Below are positions 1 to 6,628 of a stretch of 11,454 nucleotides of DNA, one piece after another. Within the stretch, counting starts at the first letter, position 1. Each line of letters begins with the position of its first letter. Under the pieces are notes generated by a model, which worked only from the letters and a program-made list of their open reading frames with translations, was not told where the DNA came from and did not search any database. Origin of the DNA: Bacteroidetes bacterium UBA4009 (GTDB taxonomy: Bacteria > Bacteroidota > Bacteroidia > NS11-12g > UBA9320); the NCBI GenBank assembly GCA_002384205.1, contig DGBH01000026.1, positions 4,719-16,172 on the forward strand, given 5' to 3'. A program made the translations under genes and the position numbers.

Positions 1-426
1 AGAAACTGTATACCCCATTGTGATGTATTTTTGGACAACGGGTACACCAAAGAGGAAATGAAATTGGTTCATGAAACCAGAAAAATATTAAGAGACCCGA
101 ATATAGCCATTACTGCCACGGCAGTTAGGGTTCCAGTTACGGGAGGCCATTCAGAGTCGATAAACGTTCAGTTTGATTCTCCTTTTGAAATACAAGATAT
201 TAGGGATTTACTAAACAGTGCAGAAGGAGTTTTGCTGGTAGATGACGTATCTCAAAATAAATATCCCATGCCTCTGCACGCGCACCATAAGGACGAAGTG
301 CTGGTGGGTAGGTTGAGAGTAGATGAATCACAGCCCAACACACTTAATATGTGGGTTGTAGCAGACAATTTGAGGAAGGGTGCAGCAACCAACGCTGTTG
401 AAATACTTATAAAACTATTAAAATAA
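1..426 (+). CDS. asd: Aspartate-semialdehyde dehydrogenase, C-terminal part (5' end outside window)
   Basis: This is the last 141 codons of a gene that enters the window in frame 1; the reading frame is open from base 1, so the TTG at base 31 is an internal Leu codon and not a start. Aspartate-semialdehyde dehydrogenase makes L-aspartate 4-semialdehyde from aspartyl phosphate with NADPH, the branch point to Lys/diaminopimelate, Thr and Met. The visible part matches the C-terminal dimerisation/substrate domain: an IPHCDVFLDNGYTKEE stretch, then the conserved RVPV-x3-GHSES motif (bases about 127-159), whose His is the family's acid/base catalyst. The active-site Cys and the NADP-binding Rossmann fold would lie upstream and cannot be checked. 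It ends with TAA three bases before the next gene, which points to cotranscription. Nothing looks broken in the visible part. Confidence 0.95.
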   Translation, partial: RNCIPHCDVFLDNGYTKEEMKLVHETRKILRDPNIAITATAVRVPVTGGHSESINVQFDSPFEIQDIRDLLNSAEGVLLVDDVSQNKYPMPLHAHHKDEVLVGRLRVDESQPNTLNMWVVADNLRKGAATNAVEILIKLLK

Positions 427-429
427 AAA

Positions 430-1512
430 ATGCCCGCAGGATTTTATACAATACCGGTTTCTAATATAAATAGAGAAACAAAAGATGCAGTAAGTATTAC
501 TTTCGATGTGCCATCACTTATGGCGCATGAGTTTAGCTATGCAGCTGGTCAATATCTTACCCTTAGTTTAATGATTAATGGTGATGAAGTTCGTAGATCA
601 TATAGCATGTGCTCAAGTCCTGTAACAGGTGAAAAAATAACTATTGCAGTTAAGCAAGTAGAAGGCGGAAAAATGAGCAATTATCTTAATACTTCATTGA
701 AAGTAGGCGATGTTTTAGATATAATGCCGCCAATGGGCAAGTTTATCCTTAACCCTAAACCTTCTTCATCTAATCATTATTTTATGTTTGGAGGCGGTAG
801 CGGTATTACACCCCTGCTAAGCATTATAAAAACAGCGTTAAAAGAAGAACCTAATAGCCATTGCTATTTGGTATATGCAAATCGTAATGAAGAGAGCGTT
901 ATCTTTAAGGAGCAAATTGATGCCCTAGCAGCAGCCCACATCAACTTTAAGGTTATTTATAGCCATGACAATCCAAGGGGGCAATGGGTGGGCCACAGAG
1001 GCTTTTTGACCAAAGAAAAGGTGTCTGAGATAGTTCGACAGGAATTAGGCTTAAGTTATCTAACAGCGTATTACTATACGTGTGGTCCAGGTGTTATGAT
1101 GGACGTGGTAGTTCAAGGGCTTAAGACAATTGGCATACAAGAGGAAAACATAAACACCGAATATTTTACGGCAAAAATTAAAGAAGAAACGCTGCCATCA
1201 GAAAATAAAGGTGATTCAAATTACAGCGATGAGGTTATAGAGCGATCCATTATGGTAGAGGTGTTTGGTCAACAAAAAGAGATAACCGTAAAGCCTACCG
1301 ATACTATACTTATTGCTACTCAAAAAGCAGGAATGGATCCACCATACAGTTGCACGGTAGGAGTATGCACTACGTGTAGAGCCAAACTAAAAAGCGGTAG
1401 AGCATCTATGGACGAGCGCGAAGGTTTAAGCGACTCCGAAATAGACGATGGATATATCCTTACCTGTCAGGCTCATCCTTTAAGTGATGATGTAGACTTG
1501 GTTTTTGAATAA
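430..1512 (+). CDS. Flavin/2Fe-2S oxidoreductase (ferredoxin-NADP reductase / PaaE-type electron-transfer subunit)
   Basis: A 360-residue reductase with three modules in order. Residues about 1-110 form the FAD-binding barrel with the RxYS motif (RRSYSMCSS, 55-63). Residues about 115-245 form the NAD(P)-binding domain with GGGSGITP (121-128) and the CGPG motif (218-221). Residues about 270-360 form a plant-type 2Fe-2S ferredoxin domain with Cys308, Cys313, Cys316 and Cys346 (C-x4-C-x2-C-x29-C). The family moves electrons from NAD(P)H through FAD to the iron-sulfur cluster and on to an oxygenase or other partner. The layout is that of PaaE, the reductase of phenylacetyl-CoA epoxidase, but no paaABCD genes are visible, so the partner is unknown and I give no symbol. 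It starts three bases after asd with no Shine-Dalgarno and probably shares its transcript. Cytoplasmic; no signal peptide or membrane segment. Confidence 0.9.
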   Translation: MPAGFYTIPVSNINRETKDAVSITFDVPSLMAHEFSYAAGQYLTLSLMINGDEVRRSYSMCSSPVTGEKITIAVKQVEGGKMSNYLNTSLKVGDVLDIMPPMGKFILNPKPSSSNHYFMFGGGSGITPLLSIIKTALKEEPNSHCYLVYANRNEESVIFKEQIDALAAAHINFKVIYSHDNPRGQWVGHRGFLTKEKVSEIVRQELGLSYLTAYYYTCGPGVMMDVVVQGLKTIGIQEENINTEYFTAKIKEETLPSENKGDSNYSDEVIERSIMVEVFGQQKEITVKPTDTILIATQKAGMDPPYSCTVGVCTTCRAKLKSGRASMDEREGLSDSEIDDGYILTCQAHPLSDDVDLVFE

Positions 1513-1526
1513 ATTCTAGCTAAGGT

Positions 1527-1549
1527 ATCGCAATTACATTGCGATTTTT
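1527..1549 (+). terminator. Probable intrinsic terminator of the reductase gene
   Basis: A perfect 8-bp inverted repeat (ATCGCAAT 1527-1534, ATTGCGAT 1538-1545) with a 3-base loop is followed by T5 (1545-1549). The T-run lies on the + side only, so it suits the upstream reductase. The stem is short and overlaps the stop codon of the convergent minus-strand gene (1534-1536). The minus-strand side has no T-run, so termination there is not predicted. Confidence 0.5.
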
Positions 1550-1989
1550 ACTTGCCATCCGTCTTCAAACTTGGTTATGCTAAGTCCATCGTCATAGTAT
1601 ATACCCAAATCGTGTTTTGGAATTTTGTAATCAGGGAAACCAGAATTTTTCATAAATTCTCGAAGGTCTTTTTCGGAATTAAATTTTTCTTCATGTCTTC
1701 TGATTACCGGAGCAGCGTTTTCTACAATGTTATTCGTTTTGTAATTGATTAACATGTTTTTAATCTTTTCCAGATATGATTCATCTATATCTATAGGAAC
1801 TGCAATAGTGATTACTTTCTTTTGGTTTTTGGTCATCCAAAAATTAGATCGACAAGAACTGCTACAAAATTGTGCTGTTTTTCTGTTTGCCAAAAAATGA
1901 CTTTTACAGCATTTGCATTTAAGTTCTGATGTTTTGTGGTTTTGTTGAAACCCTTTTGTGGTTCGGAATAAGGCTATCTCTTGTTGCAT
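1534..1989 (-). CDS. Small protein with four-Cys zinc-ribbon-like head, function unknown
   Basis: I do not recognise a named family. The 151-residue protein has a C-x2-C ... C-x3-C module near the N-terminus: Cys25 and Cys28 (within the cluster CKCC) and Cys42 and Cys46 in FCSSSCRSNFW, followed by a basic stretch (KNQKK, 54-58). This spacing and the FCSxxCRxxFW wording are typical of small treble-clef or zinc-ribbon domains, which often bind nucleic acid. Zinc binding and any DNA role are inference. The remaining 90 residues are a mixed charged region with no signal peptide or membrane helix, ending in a Gly/Trp-rich tail (DGWQVKIAM). The ATG at 1989 is supported by a perfect -7 promoter box only four bases upstream. 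It is separated from pspC upstream by 82 bases, so it is probably a single-gene unit convergent with the reductase. Confidence 0.75.
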   Translation of the reverse strand: MQQEIALFRTTKGFQQNHKTSELKCKCCKSHFLANRKTAQFCSSSCRSNFWMTKNQKKVITIAVPIDIDESYLEKIKNMLINYKTNNIVENAAPVIRRHEEKFNSEKDLREFMKNSGFPDYKIPKHDLGIYYDDGLSITKFEDGWQVKIAM

Positions 1990-1993
1990 ATGT

Positions 1994-2001
1994 CAAAAGT
2001 A
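1994..2001 (-). promoter_or_regulatory. -7 promoter box for the zinc-ribbon gene
   Basis: TACTTTTG, read on the minus strand, matches the Bacteroidota sigma-A -7 consensus TAnnTTTG at every fixed position. It ends four bases before the ATG at 1989, so transcription should begin at or within a base or two of the start codon. No clear TTTG -33 element is seen 19-21 bases further upstream, so the call rests on the -7 box and its repeated placement elsewhere in the window. Confidence 0.5.
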
Positions 2002-2060
2002 GGTAGCCCAATGTAAACGTTTATTAACGCTAAAGATTAATGGTGTTTAGGATTATGTAC

Positions 2061-2079
2061 ACTTATAAGAATTATAAGT
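2061..2079. repeat. 8-bp perfect inverted repeat over the pspC stop codon
   Basis: ACTTATAA (2061-2068) and TTATAAGT (2072-2079) are exact reverse complements around a GAA spacer. The right arm contains the stop codon of the PspC-domain gene. Neither side is followed by a T-run, so it is not a standard intrinsic terminator. It could be a 3' stem-loop closing the pyrF operon transcript, or an operator-like dyad ahead of the zinc-ribbon gene. Confidence 0.45.
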
Positions 2080-2290
2080 CCCAAACAGAATGTCTTCTGG
2101 CCATAATATAATGTCTAAATTTAAGCCAAAAGGCAAGGGTTAAGTATATTATTACAGGACTTCCAAAAGTCAGAAAGGATACATAAATAAAGTACAAACG
2201 AATTGTAGCAGTGCTAACATTTAACTTGGATCCAAGGTACGTGCAGACGCCAAAAGCGTAGTTTTCGATATTTTGTCTAATTTGTTGCAT
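2072..2290 (-). CDS. Small PspC-domain membrane protein
   Basis: At 72 residues this is little more than a single PspC domain. The N-terminal half (GVCTYLGSKLNVSTATIRLYFIY, residues about 14-36, here quoted only as a landmark in parts: GVCTYLG then STATIRLYF) follows the PspC pattern of a Gly-rich turn, a short helix and an R-L/I-x-F motif. It runs into a hydrophobic membrane stretch (about residues 31-57) and a short basic tail (KFRHYIMARR). PspC proteins sit in the inner membrane and take part in envelope-stress responses; many Bacteroidota encode stand-alone copies of unproven role. It begins one base after the DUF2851 gene ends, so it is the last gene of the pyrF operon and probably translated by coupling. 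No other psp gene is visible. Confidence 0.8.
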   Translation of the reverse strand: MQQIRQNIENYAFGVCTYLGSKLNVSTATIRLYFIYVSFLTFGSPVIIYLTLAFWLKFRHYIMARRHSVWDL

Positions 2291-2291
2291 C

Positions 2292-3569
2292 CTATTTTAA
2301 AAGTAATTTTTTGCCTAAATTGCATTGTAAGCATTTCTTTGGCTGACAGTAATTTTTATACAAATGTAACAATGCTTGACTACTTGATGCCTTATTGCCA
2401 ATTACGATGATTGATTTCCAACTCTCTATAATGGAATTTTTCTCAATTGGAATAGATTCCAGGTAATCCAGAGCAACCGAAGATTCGTTTTCGTTTTTCG
2501 TTTTTTGATAGAAAAAAACAAAAGGTACAATTACATTGATAAAGAGGTTATTAAGAAATGCGGTCGATATTTTTTTACTTGAATGCTTAGACAGAGTCTT
2601 AAACGTATAATGCTTTTGCCAATAATCAGATAACGAAAAACTTAAAAGAGGTTTTACTGTATTAACTTCAGGCAGGTCCAACACAAGGTTTATAAAATCT
2701 GGTACATGATGAAAGAATGCAGCAAGTTGAGCGATTTTTACATGGGGTAAATTCATTGGCCTCATTTTTCCCATTTTTAGCTTAGAACTGATTTCCGCTA
2801 AGTTGTACTTTGATTTAAGAAACAAAAACTCGTTTTGTAATCCCGTATAATAGTTGTCGCCCTGAGTTTCTGACAAGAGACCAGACACCCCAAAGAAAAG
2901 AGCCTCTAACTGAAACAAAGACTGTTTGTGTTTTTGAACTAATTCAAAGGGAAGTTTCTGCGCCAACTCTTCAAAACTTTGTGTATTTACAGACAAACCA
3001 AACGATCTCACAATAGCGGTGTAAAACGACTGATTCCAGTTTTGATTATAAAGTTGAAGATAACCAGTAAACAAGTCAAATCGACTTTGTAATCGTTCGA
3101 TTAGCATCCTGTCTAGCCAACTGTTTATATCAAATGAAGACAATAGGAAAAGCTGATTTTCACATGGTATAAATGGCTTTGAAGCCATCAATAGATGATA
3201 TTTTTCTAAAGATTTTTTTTCAATGCGCTCGCCAATAACAAGTGTTGGTATAATCGTACCATCTTGTCGGTACGCTGGTTTGCTGTGTGTATGGCAAACG
3301 TGTAAAATAACAGTATTGTAACCTGCGTCTTTTTGATGATTATGTTGATGCCAATCTTTACTGTCTATGTGTATTTCAATAGAACCGTGATGTAGGGTGT
3401 TTCCTATTTTTACTTGAGCTTGCTCAAAATCAGGACCACTATTTGTGTTTAGGAAACCTTGTTTTATGATGGAGACTTTTTGCCCTTCTTCTGTGTGAAG
3501 GTTATTCTGGTCGTACAATTGATTTCCCCATATAAACTGGAGTAAATCTTCATTGTACCCAAAACTCAT
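2292..3569 (-). CDS. DUF2851 family protein, function unknown
   Basis: A 425-residue cytoplasmic protein that matches the DUF2851 family of Bacteroidota. Its N-terminal signature is well kept: NEDLLQFIWGNQLYD at residues 6-20, SGPDF (44-48), HGSIEIHIDSKDW (61-73), HNHQK (76-80) and YNTVILHVCH (84-93). The C-terminus carries three cysteines, Cys408, Cys413 and Cys416 (C-x4-C-x2-C), close to the end. The middle is helix-rich and less distinctive. The conserved acidic and His residues (D47, E65, H67, D72, H75) on predicted beta-strands recall metal-dependent nuclease folds of the PD-(D/E)XK type, but that is my inference and no function is established here. Its ATG overlaps the pyrF stop (ATGA, 3566-3569), indicating translational coupling. 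Confidence 0.88.
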   Translation of the reverse strand: MSFGYNEDLLQFIWGNQLYDQNNLHTEEGQKVSIIKQGFLNTNSGPDFEQAQVKIGNTLHHGSIEIHIDSKDWHQHNHQKDAGYNTVILHVCHTHSKPAYRQDGTIIPTLVIGERIEKKSLEKYHLLMASKPFIPCENQLFLLSSFDINSWLDRMLIERLQSRFDLFTGYLQLYNQNWNQSFYTAIVRSFGLSVNTQSFEELAQKLPFELVQKHKQSLFQLEALFFGVSGLLSETQGDNYYTGLQNEFLFLKSKYNLAEISSKLKMGKMRPMNLPHVKIAQLAAFFHHVPDFINLVLDLPEVNTVKPLLSFSLSDYWQKHYTFKTLSKHSSKKISTAFLNNLFINVIVPFVFFYQKTKNENESSVALDYLESIPIEKNSIIESWKSIIVIGNKASSSQALLHLYKNYCQPKKCLQCNLGKKLLLK

Positions 3570-4375
3570 AAATGCTCGGTGTGTGGTTGAGTTTCTAAGG
3601 CTAGTTTTTTAGCCTCCGCTCTTGCGGCTTCCGCAAAATCTCTGCCGCTAGATGCATAGATAATACCCCTAGAAGAGTTAATCAGCAAACCTCCAAGATT
3701 ATTTTTTCCGTTTCTACACACCTCGTTTGCATTTCCTCCTTGCGCACCAACGCCCGGAATAAGTAGGAAATGATCAGGGACAATTTTACGTATCTCAACA
3801 AGCGCTTCTGCTTTGGTTGCACCTATTACAAACATAAGGTTTTCGGGTGTACCCCATTGGGATATACGCTCTAATACTGTTTTATATAAGGGCGGATTAT
3901 AGATCGGATTTGTTTGAAAATCGGCACTGCCCTTATTGGATGTAAGTCCAAGCACTATCGTTATTTTGTTATTAAATTTCAGAAAAGGTTCTACGCTATC
4001 ATAACCCATATACGGGGCTACGGTGAGTGCATCAAAGTCCATAGTTTCAAAAAAGGCTTTAGCATACATAGCGCTAGTGTTGCCAATGTCCCCTCGCTTA
4101 GCATCTGCAATACTTAGTGTGTTGCTGGGAATCATTTCTCTTGTTTTTTCTATAATTTCCCACCCCTTGCTACCTAACTGTTCGTAAAAAGCAGTATTTA
4201 TTTTATACGAAACAGCAAAGTCTTTTGTCGCATTTATTATCTCTTTATTAAACTGAAGAATACCTTCTGTATCCTTTGATATTCCTAATGGAAGTTTGGT
4301 TATGTCGGTATCTAAACCCACACACAAATAACTTTTTTTAGATTTTATTTCGGAAACTAACTGAGCTACATTCAC
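3566..4375 (-). CDS. pyrF: Orotidine 5'-phosphate decarboxylase, type 2
   Basis: Catalyses the last step of de novo UMP synthesis, decarboxylating OMP to UMP in the cytoplasm. The 269-residue length fits the longer type 2 subfamily. Visible motifs are the substrate-binding LCVGLDTD (17-24), Lys58 in SYKIN, the catalytic D-x-K-x2-D set (Asp91, Lys93, Asp96) within DAKRGDIGNTS, the phosphate-loop GVGAQGG (208-214) and SSRGIIYAS (234-242). The start is GTG at 4375: an in-frame TGA lies two codons upstream, and the family N-terminus aligns from this codon. An ATG two codons later on the strand is out of frame and followed at once by TAG. It is the first gene of a pyrF-DUF2851-pspC operon and is divergent from the DUF6029 gene. 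Confidence 0.97.
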   Translation of the reverse strand: MNVAQLVSEIKSKKSYLCVGLDTDITKLPLGISKDTEGILQFNKEIINATKDFAVSYKINTAFYEQLGSKGWEIIEKTREMIPSNTLSIADAKRGDIGNTSAMYAKAFFETMDFDALTVAPYMGYDSVEPFLKFNNKITIVLGLTSNKGSADFQTNPIYNPPLYKTVLERISQWGTPENLMFVIGATKAEALVEIRKIVPDHFLLIPGVGAQGGNANEVCRNGKNNLGGLLINSSRGIIYASSGRDFAEAARAEAKKLALETQPHTEHL

Positions 4376-4383
4376 CCTTCAAA

Positions 4384-4425
4384 AAAAAGTAAAATACCGT
4401 GTATTTTTATAATTATTTACTTTTA
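4384..4425. promoter_or_regulatory. Palindromic divergent promoter region, pyrF / DUF6029
   Basis: The 59-base gap holds a perfect 9-bp inverted repeat, AAAAGTAAA (4385-4393) and TTTACTTTT (4416-4424), with arms 22 bases apart. Each arm contains a near-consensus -7 box: TACTTTTT on the minus strand (4384-4391, 8 bases before the pyrF GTG) and TACTTTTA on the plus strand (4418-4425, 9 bases before the ATG at 4435). Each box matches TAnnTTTG except at the final G. No convincing -33 elements are seen. The dyad could be just the two promoters mirrored, or an operator. Confidence 0.4.
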
Positions 4426-4434
4426 CAGCCGATA

Positions 4435-6090
4435 ATGAACAAATACATTTCTTTAGTTTTAGCTTTCTCAATCGTTTCAACCGCCTCATTGGCTCAGGAT
4501 AAGGGCGTATTTAGCGGAAATTTGCAGTCTAATTATTCGGTGTTTTTAAAAGATTCATTAATAGGCGCTGTGGAGTCTGCTTCTCCTCAATACGGAAAGC
4601 AAATTAGTACCGCAGAGACATGGTTATTTTTAAATTACGATATAAAAGGGTTTCATTTTTCAGCTCGGTATGATTTGTTTAACAATAGTAATTTACTAAA
4701 CCCCTCGGGAGTATTTTCGGGCCACGGGCTGGGTTATTGGGAAATAAGCAAGAGCGTGGGCGATTTGGATATTACCGTAGGATCTTTTTATGACCAATTC
4801 GGTTCTGGAGCTGTTTTTAGGGCATATGAAAATCGATTAATTGGTCTTGATTATGCTGTGCAAGGGGTTCGTTTGAAATATAATATATCGGACAACTTTT
4901 TTATTAAAGCATTTACAGGTAATCAAAAAGGTACCCAACAAAATAGATTTGGCGGCTCTTCGCAAACTATAAAAGGGGTAAATGTGGAGAAGGGTTTCTC
5001 TTTCGAAGACGGAATGGTCATCAATACTGGCGCATCTGCTGTCAATAGAACACTAGACGACAACACTATGACTCAATTGGTTACTTCCATAAACAATTTG
5101 CCACTTGAAAATAGATTTTATCCCAAATACAACGTGTATGCATTAAATGGATATGTGAATGCTAGTTATAAAGACTTTGGTTTTAATGGCGAGTATAATT
5201 ATAAAACACAAGAGGCGTTAAGGGATCTTAACGGAAAATTTTATGGAAGTAACGGATCTATGGTGCAAGGTGGAATAAACTATTCTAAAGGTAAGTTGGG
5301 AAAGTCTAAAAAAGCAGGAATAGGAGCAAATGTACAGTACCGACGTATTGAGAACTTCAATATGCTATCTACGCCCTATGCCAATCTTTTACTAAACGAG
5401 GGTTTAATAACCTACATGCCATCTGCGAGTAGACAAGCAAGTTACAGATTATTGGCTCGTTACCAAGCTCCATCGCAGCCCACTGGTGAGCAAGCAATTC
5501 AAGCTGAGGTTATATACTCGTTTAATAAAGGAACGAACCTAACACTTAATTATTCTAACATAAATGATTTGAATGGAGAGCACCTATTTACAGAACAATA
5601 TGCCCAGCTAGAACACAAGATAGATGCTAAGTGGAAAGGTAAAGTAGGATTGCAGATGATAGATTACAACTTGGCTGTGTATCAAGGCAAAGACAACAAG
5701 AAAACTGCAGATGTTATCACGTTTACGCCATTTATGGAAGTGACCTACAAGGCAAATCGAAAAAATAGTTTTAGGCTAGAGTCTCAGATGTTAAATACAG
5801 ATGGAGATTTAGGCAGTTTTTACCATGGCATATTAGAGTGGAATAGCTCTCCTAAGTTTAGTATAGCTATTAGCGATATGATCAATACAAACCCTGTACG
5901 TATTGTAAACACAACATTACCCGACCAAACACTTCATTATCCAAGTTTTTTTGCGAAGTATAATGTAAAAACAACCTCATTTACGGCCGCATATATAAAA
6001 CAAGTTGAGGGAGTTGTGTGTACTGGTGGTATTTGTAGGCTTGAACCTGCTTTTAGTGGTTTGCGATTTACAATTACATCTCAATTTTAA
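4435..6090 (+). CDS. DUF6029 family outer-membrane beta-barrel protein
   Basis: A 551-residue exported protein. I use the ATG at 4435 because it gives a clean signal peptide (MNKYISLVLAFSIVSTASLA, cleavage near residues 20-21 at AQD); an in-frame GTG at 4399 would add 12 residues ahead of it and overlap the promoter box. The mature part consists of alternating aromatic/polar beta-strand stretches and ends in Phe, the usual C-terminal signal of outer-membrane barrels. The segment TVGSFYDQFGSGAVFRAYENR (landmarks: VGSFYDQFGSG and FRAYENR, about residues 113-132) matches DUF6029, a Bacteroidota family of unknown role. No transport substrate or partner can be named from the sequence. It is divergent from pyrF and convergent with the SPOR gene, only six bases apart, with no obvious terminator between them. 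Confidence 0.85.
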   Translation: MNKYISLVLAFSIVSTASLAQDKGVFSGNLQSNYSVFLKDSLIGAVESASPQYGKQISTAETWLFLNYDIKGFHFSARYDLFNNSNLLNPSGVFSGHGLGYWEISKSVGDLDITVGSFYDQFGSGAVFRAYENRLIGLDYAVQGVRLKYNISDNFFIKAFTGNQKGTQQNRFGGSSQTIKGVNVEKGFSFEDGMVINTGASAVNRTLDDNTMTQLVTSINNLPLENRFYPKYNVYALNGYVNASYKDFGFNGEYNYKTQEALRDLNGKFYGSNGSMVQGGINYSKGKLGKSKKAGIGANVQYRRIENFNMLSTPYANLLLNEGLITYMPSASRQASYRLLARYQAPSQPTGEQAIQAEVIYSFNKGTNLTLNYSNINDLNGEHLFTEQYAQLEHKIDAKWKGKVGLQMIDYNLAVYQGKDNKKTADVITFTPFMEVTYKANRKNSFRLESQMLNTDGDLGSFYHGILEWNSSPKFSIAISDMINTNPVRIVNTTLPDQTLHYPSFFAKYNVKTTSFTAAYIKQVEGVVCTGGICRLEPAFSGLRFTITSQF

Positions 6091-6096
6091 AGAAGA

Positions 6097-6591
6097 CTAT
6101 CGCTCTAGCACAAAGGCTTTTTCTTCTATAGATTGCGCATATAGATTGCGTAGGTTTTGGGCATTAAGTTCATTATCAGAAGAGGCTGCTACAACTCGGT
6201 GTAGCCCTCTAATTCTAGTAACCACAACATCCTTCCCATTTCTCTTTATCTTAGCAAGGAACCGATCGGCGTTTGCCTTTACACTAAAACTGCCAACCAC
6301 AACAAGGTATTTAGCATTCACATTTATACTGTTGCTGTTTTCAGTTTTTATTTCTTCTTTAATTGGCTCGCTTGGCTGCTCTTCAGGCATATCCGAAGTT
6401 ACATCCTCAAGAGGAGTCTCTTTAAAAGTATCATTCACTGTAATTAAAGAATTTTCAGCAGGAATTTCTTCAATATTCTCAGAATCGTGTAAAACAGTTT
6501 CTGCCGAATTAATGTGCAACGGCTTAAAAAACACAAACCAAATAAAGGCTGCACATAGAGCAAGATAGCCGAACCATTTTATTAAATTCAT
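6097..6591 (-). CDS. Single-pass membrane protein with C-terminal SPOR domain
   Basis: A 164-residue protein in three parts: an N-terminal membrane helix (about residues 6-22) with a short basic start, an acidic, low-complexity linker (about 30-88, rich in Glu, Asp, Ser and Thr), and a SPOR domain (about 92-164). The SPOR core is seen in YLVVVGSFSVKANADRF (95-111), then a basic LAKIKRNGK helix end, a strand around VVVTRIRGLHRVVAAS, and a final helix. SPOR domains bind peptidoglycan strands stripped of stem peptides and are targeted to division septa, so the likely place is the inner membrane facing the periplasmic wall. The N-terminus has no lipobox. It lies downstream of sod but has its own promoter after a strong terminator, so it need not be coexpressed. 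Confidence 0.88.
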   Translation of the reverse strand: MNLIKWFGYLALCAAFIWFVFFKPLHINSAETVLHDSENIEEIPAENSLITVNDTFKETPLEDVTSDMPEEQPSEPIKEEIKTENSNSINVNAKYLVVVGSFSVKANADRFLAKIKRNGKDVVVTRIRGLHRVVAASSDNELNAQNLRNLYAQSIEEKAFVLER

Positions 6592-6595
6592 AATA

Positions 6596-6628
6596 CAAAA
6601 GTAAATCTAGATGGGCTATAAAAGCAAA
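6596..6628 (-). promoter_or_regulatory. Complete -33/-7 promoter for the SPOR gene
   Basis: On the minus strand TTTG (6628-6625), a 21-base spacer and TACTTTTG (6603-6596) form a full match to the Bacteroidota sigma-A promoter (TTTG-N19-21-TAnnTTTG). The -7 box ends four bases before the ATG at 6591, predicting a leaderless or nearly leaderless mRNA. The -33 TTTG begins inside the 3' arm of the sod terminator. Confidence 0.65.

Noticed and set aside
31..33. TTG at 31 as a start codon for the first gene
   Set aside because: The frame is open to base 1 and the residues before it (IPHCDVF) are part of the conserved asd sequence, so the gene is simply cut by the window.
2018..2029. Near-palindrome CGTTTATTAACG upstream of the zinc-ribbon gene as an operator
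   Set aside because: Only the four outer bases on each side are symmetric, which is expected by chance in A+T-rich DNA.
4376..4380. GAAGG upstream of the pyrF GTG as a Shine-Dalgarno site
   Set aside because: It abuts the start codon with essentially no spacing, and no other gene in the window has a Shine-Dalgarno, as expected for Bacteroidota.
4399..4434. GTG at 4399 as an upstream start for the DUF6029 gene
   Set aside because: It would place 12 extra residues ahead of a clean signal peptide and put the start inside the promoter dyad; the ATG at 4435 gives the expected exported N-terminus.
6005..6568. A 187-codon plus-strand open frame overlapping the end of the DUF6029 gene and the SPOR gene
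   Set aside because: It lies wholly over two well-supported genes, has low-complexity Ser/Leu-rich content and no start context or recognisable domain; it is the antisense shadow of the SPOR gene.
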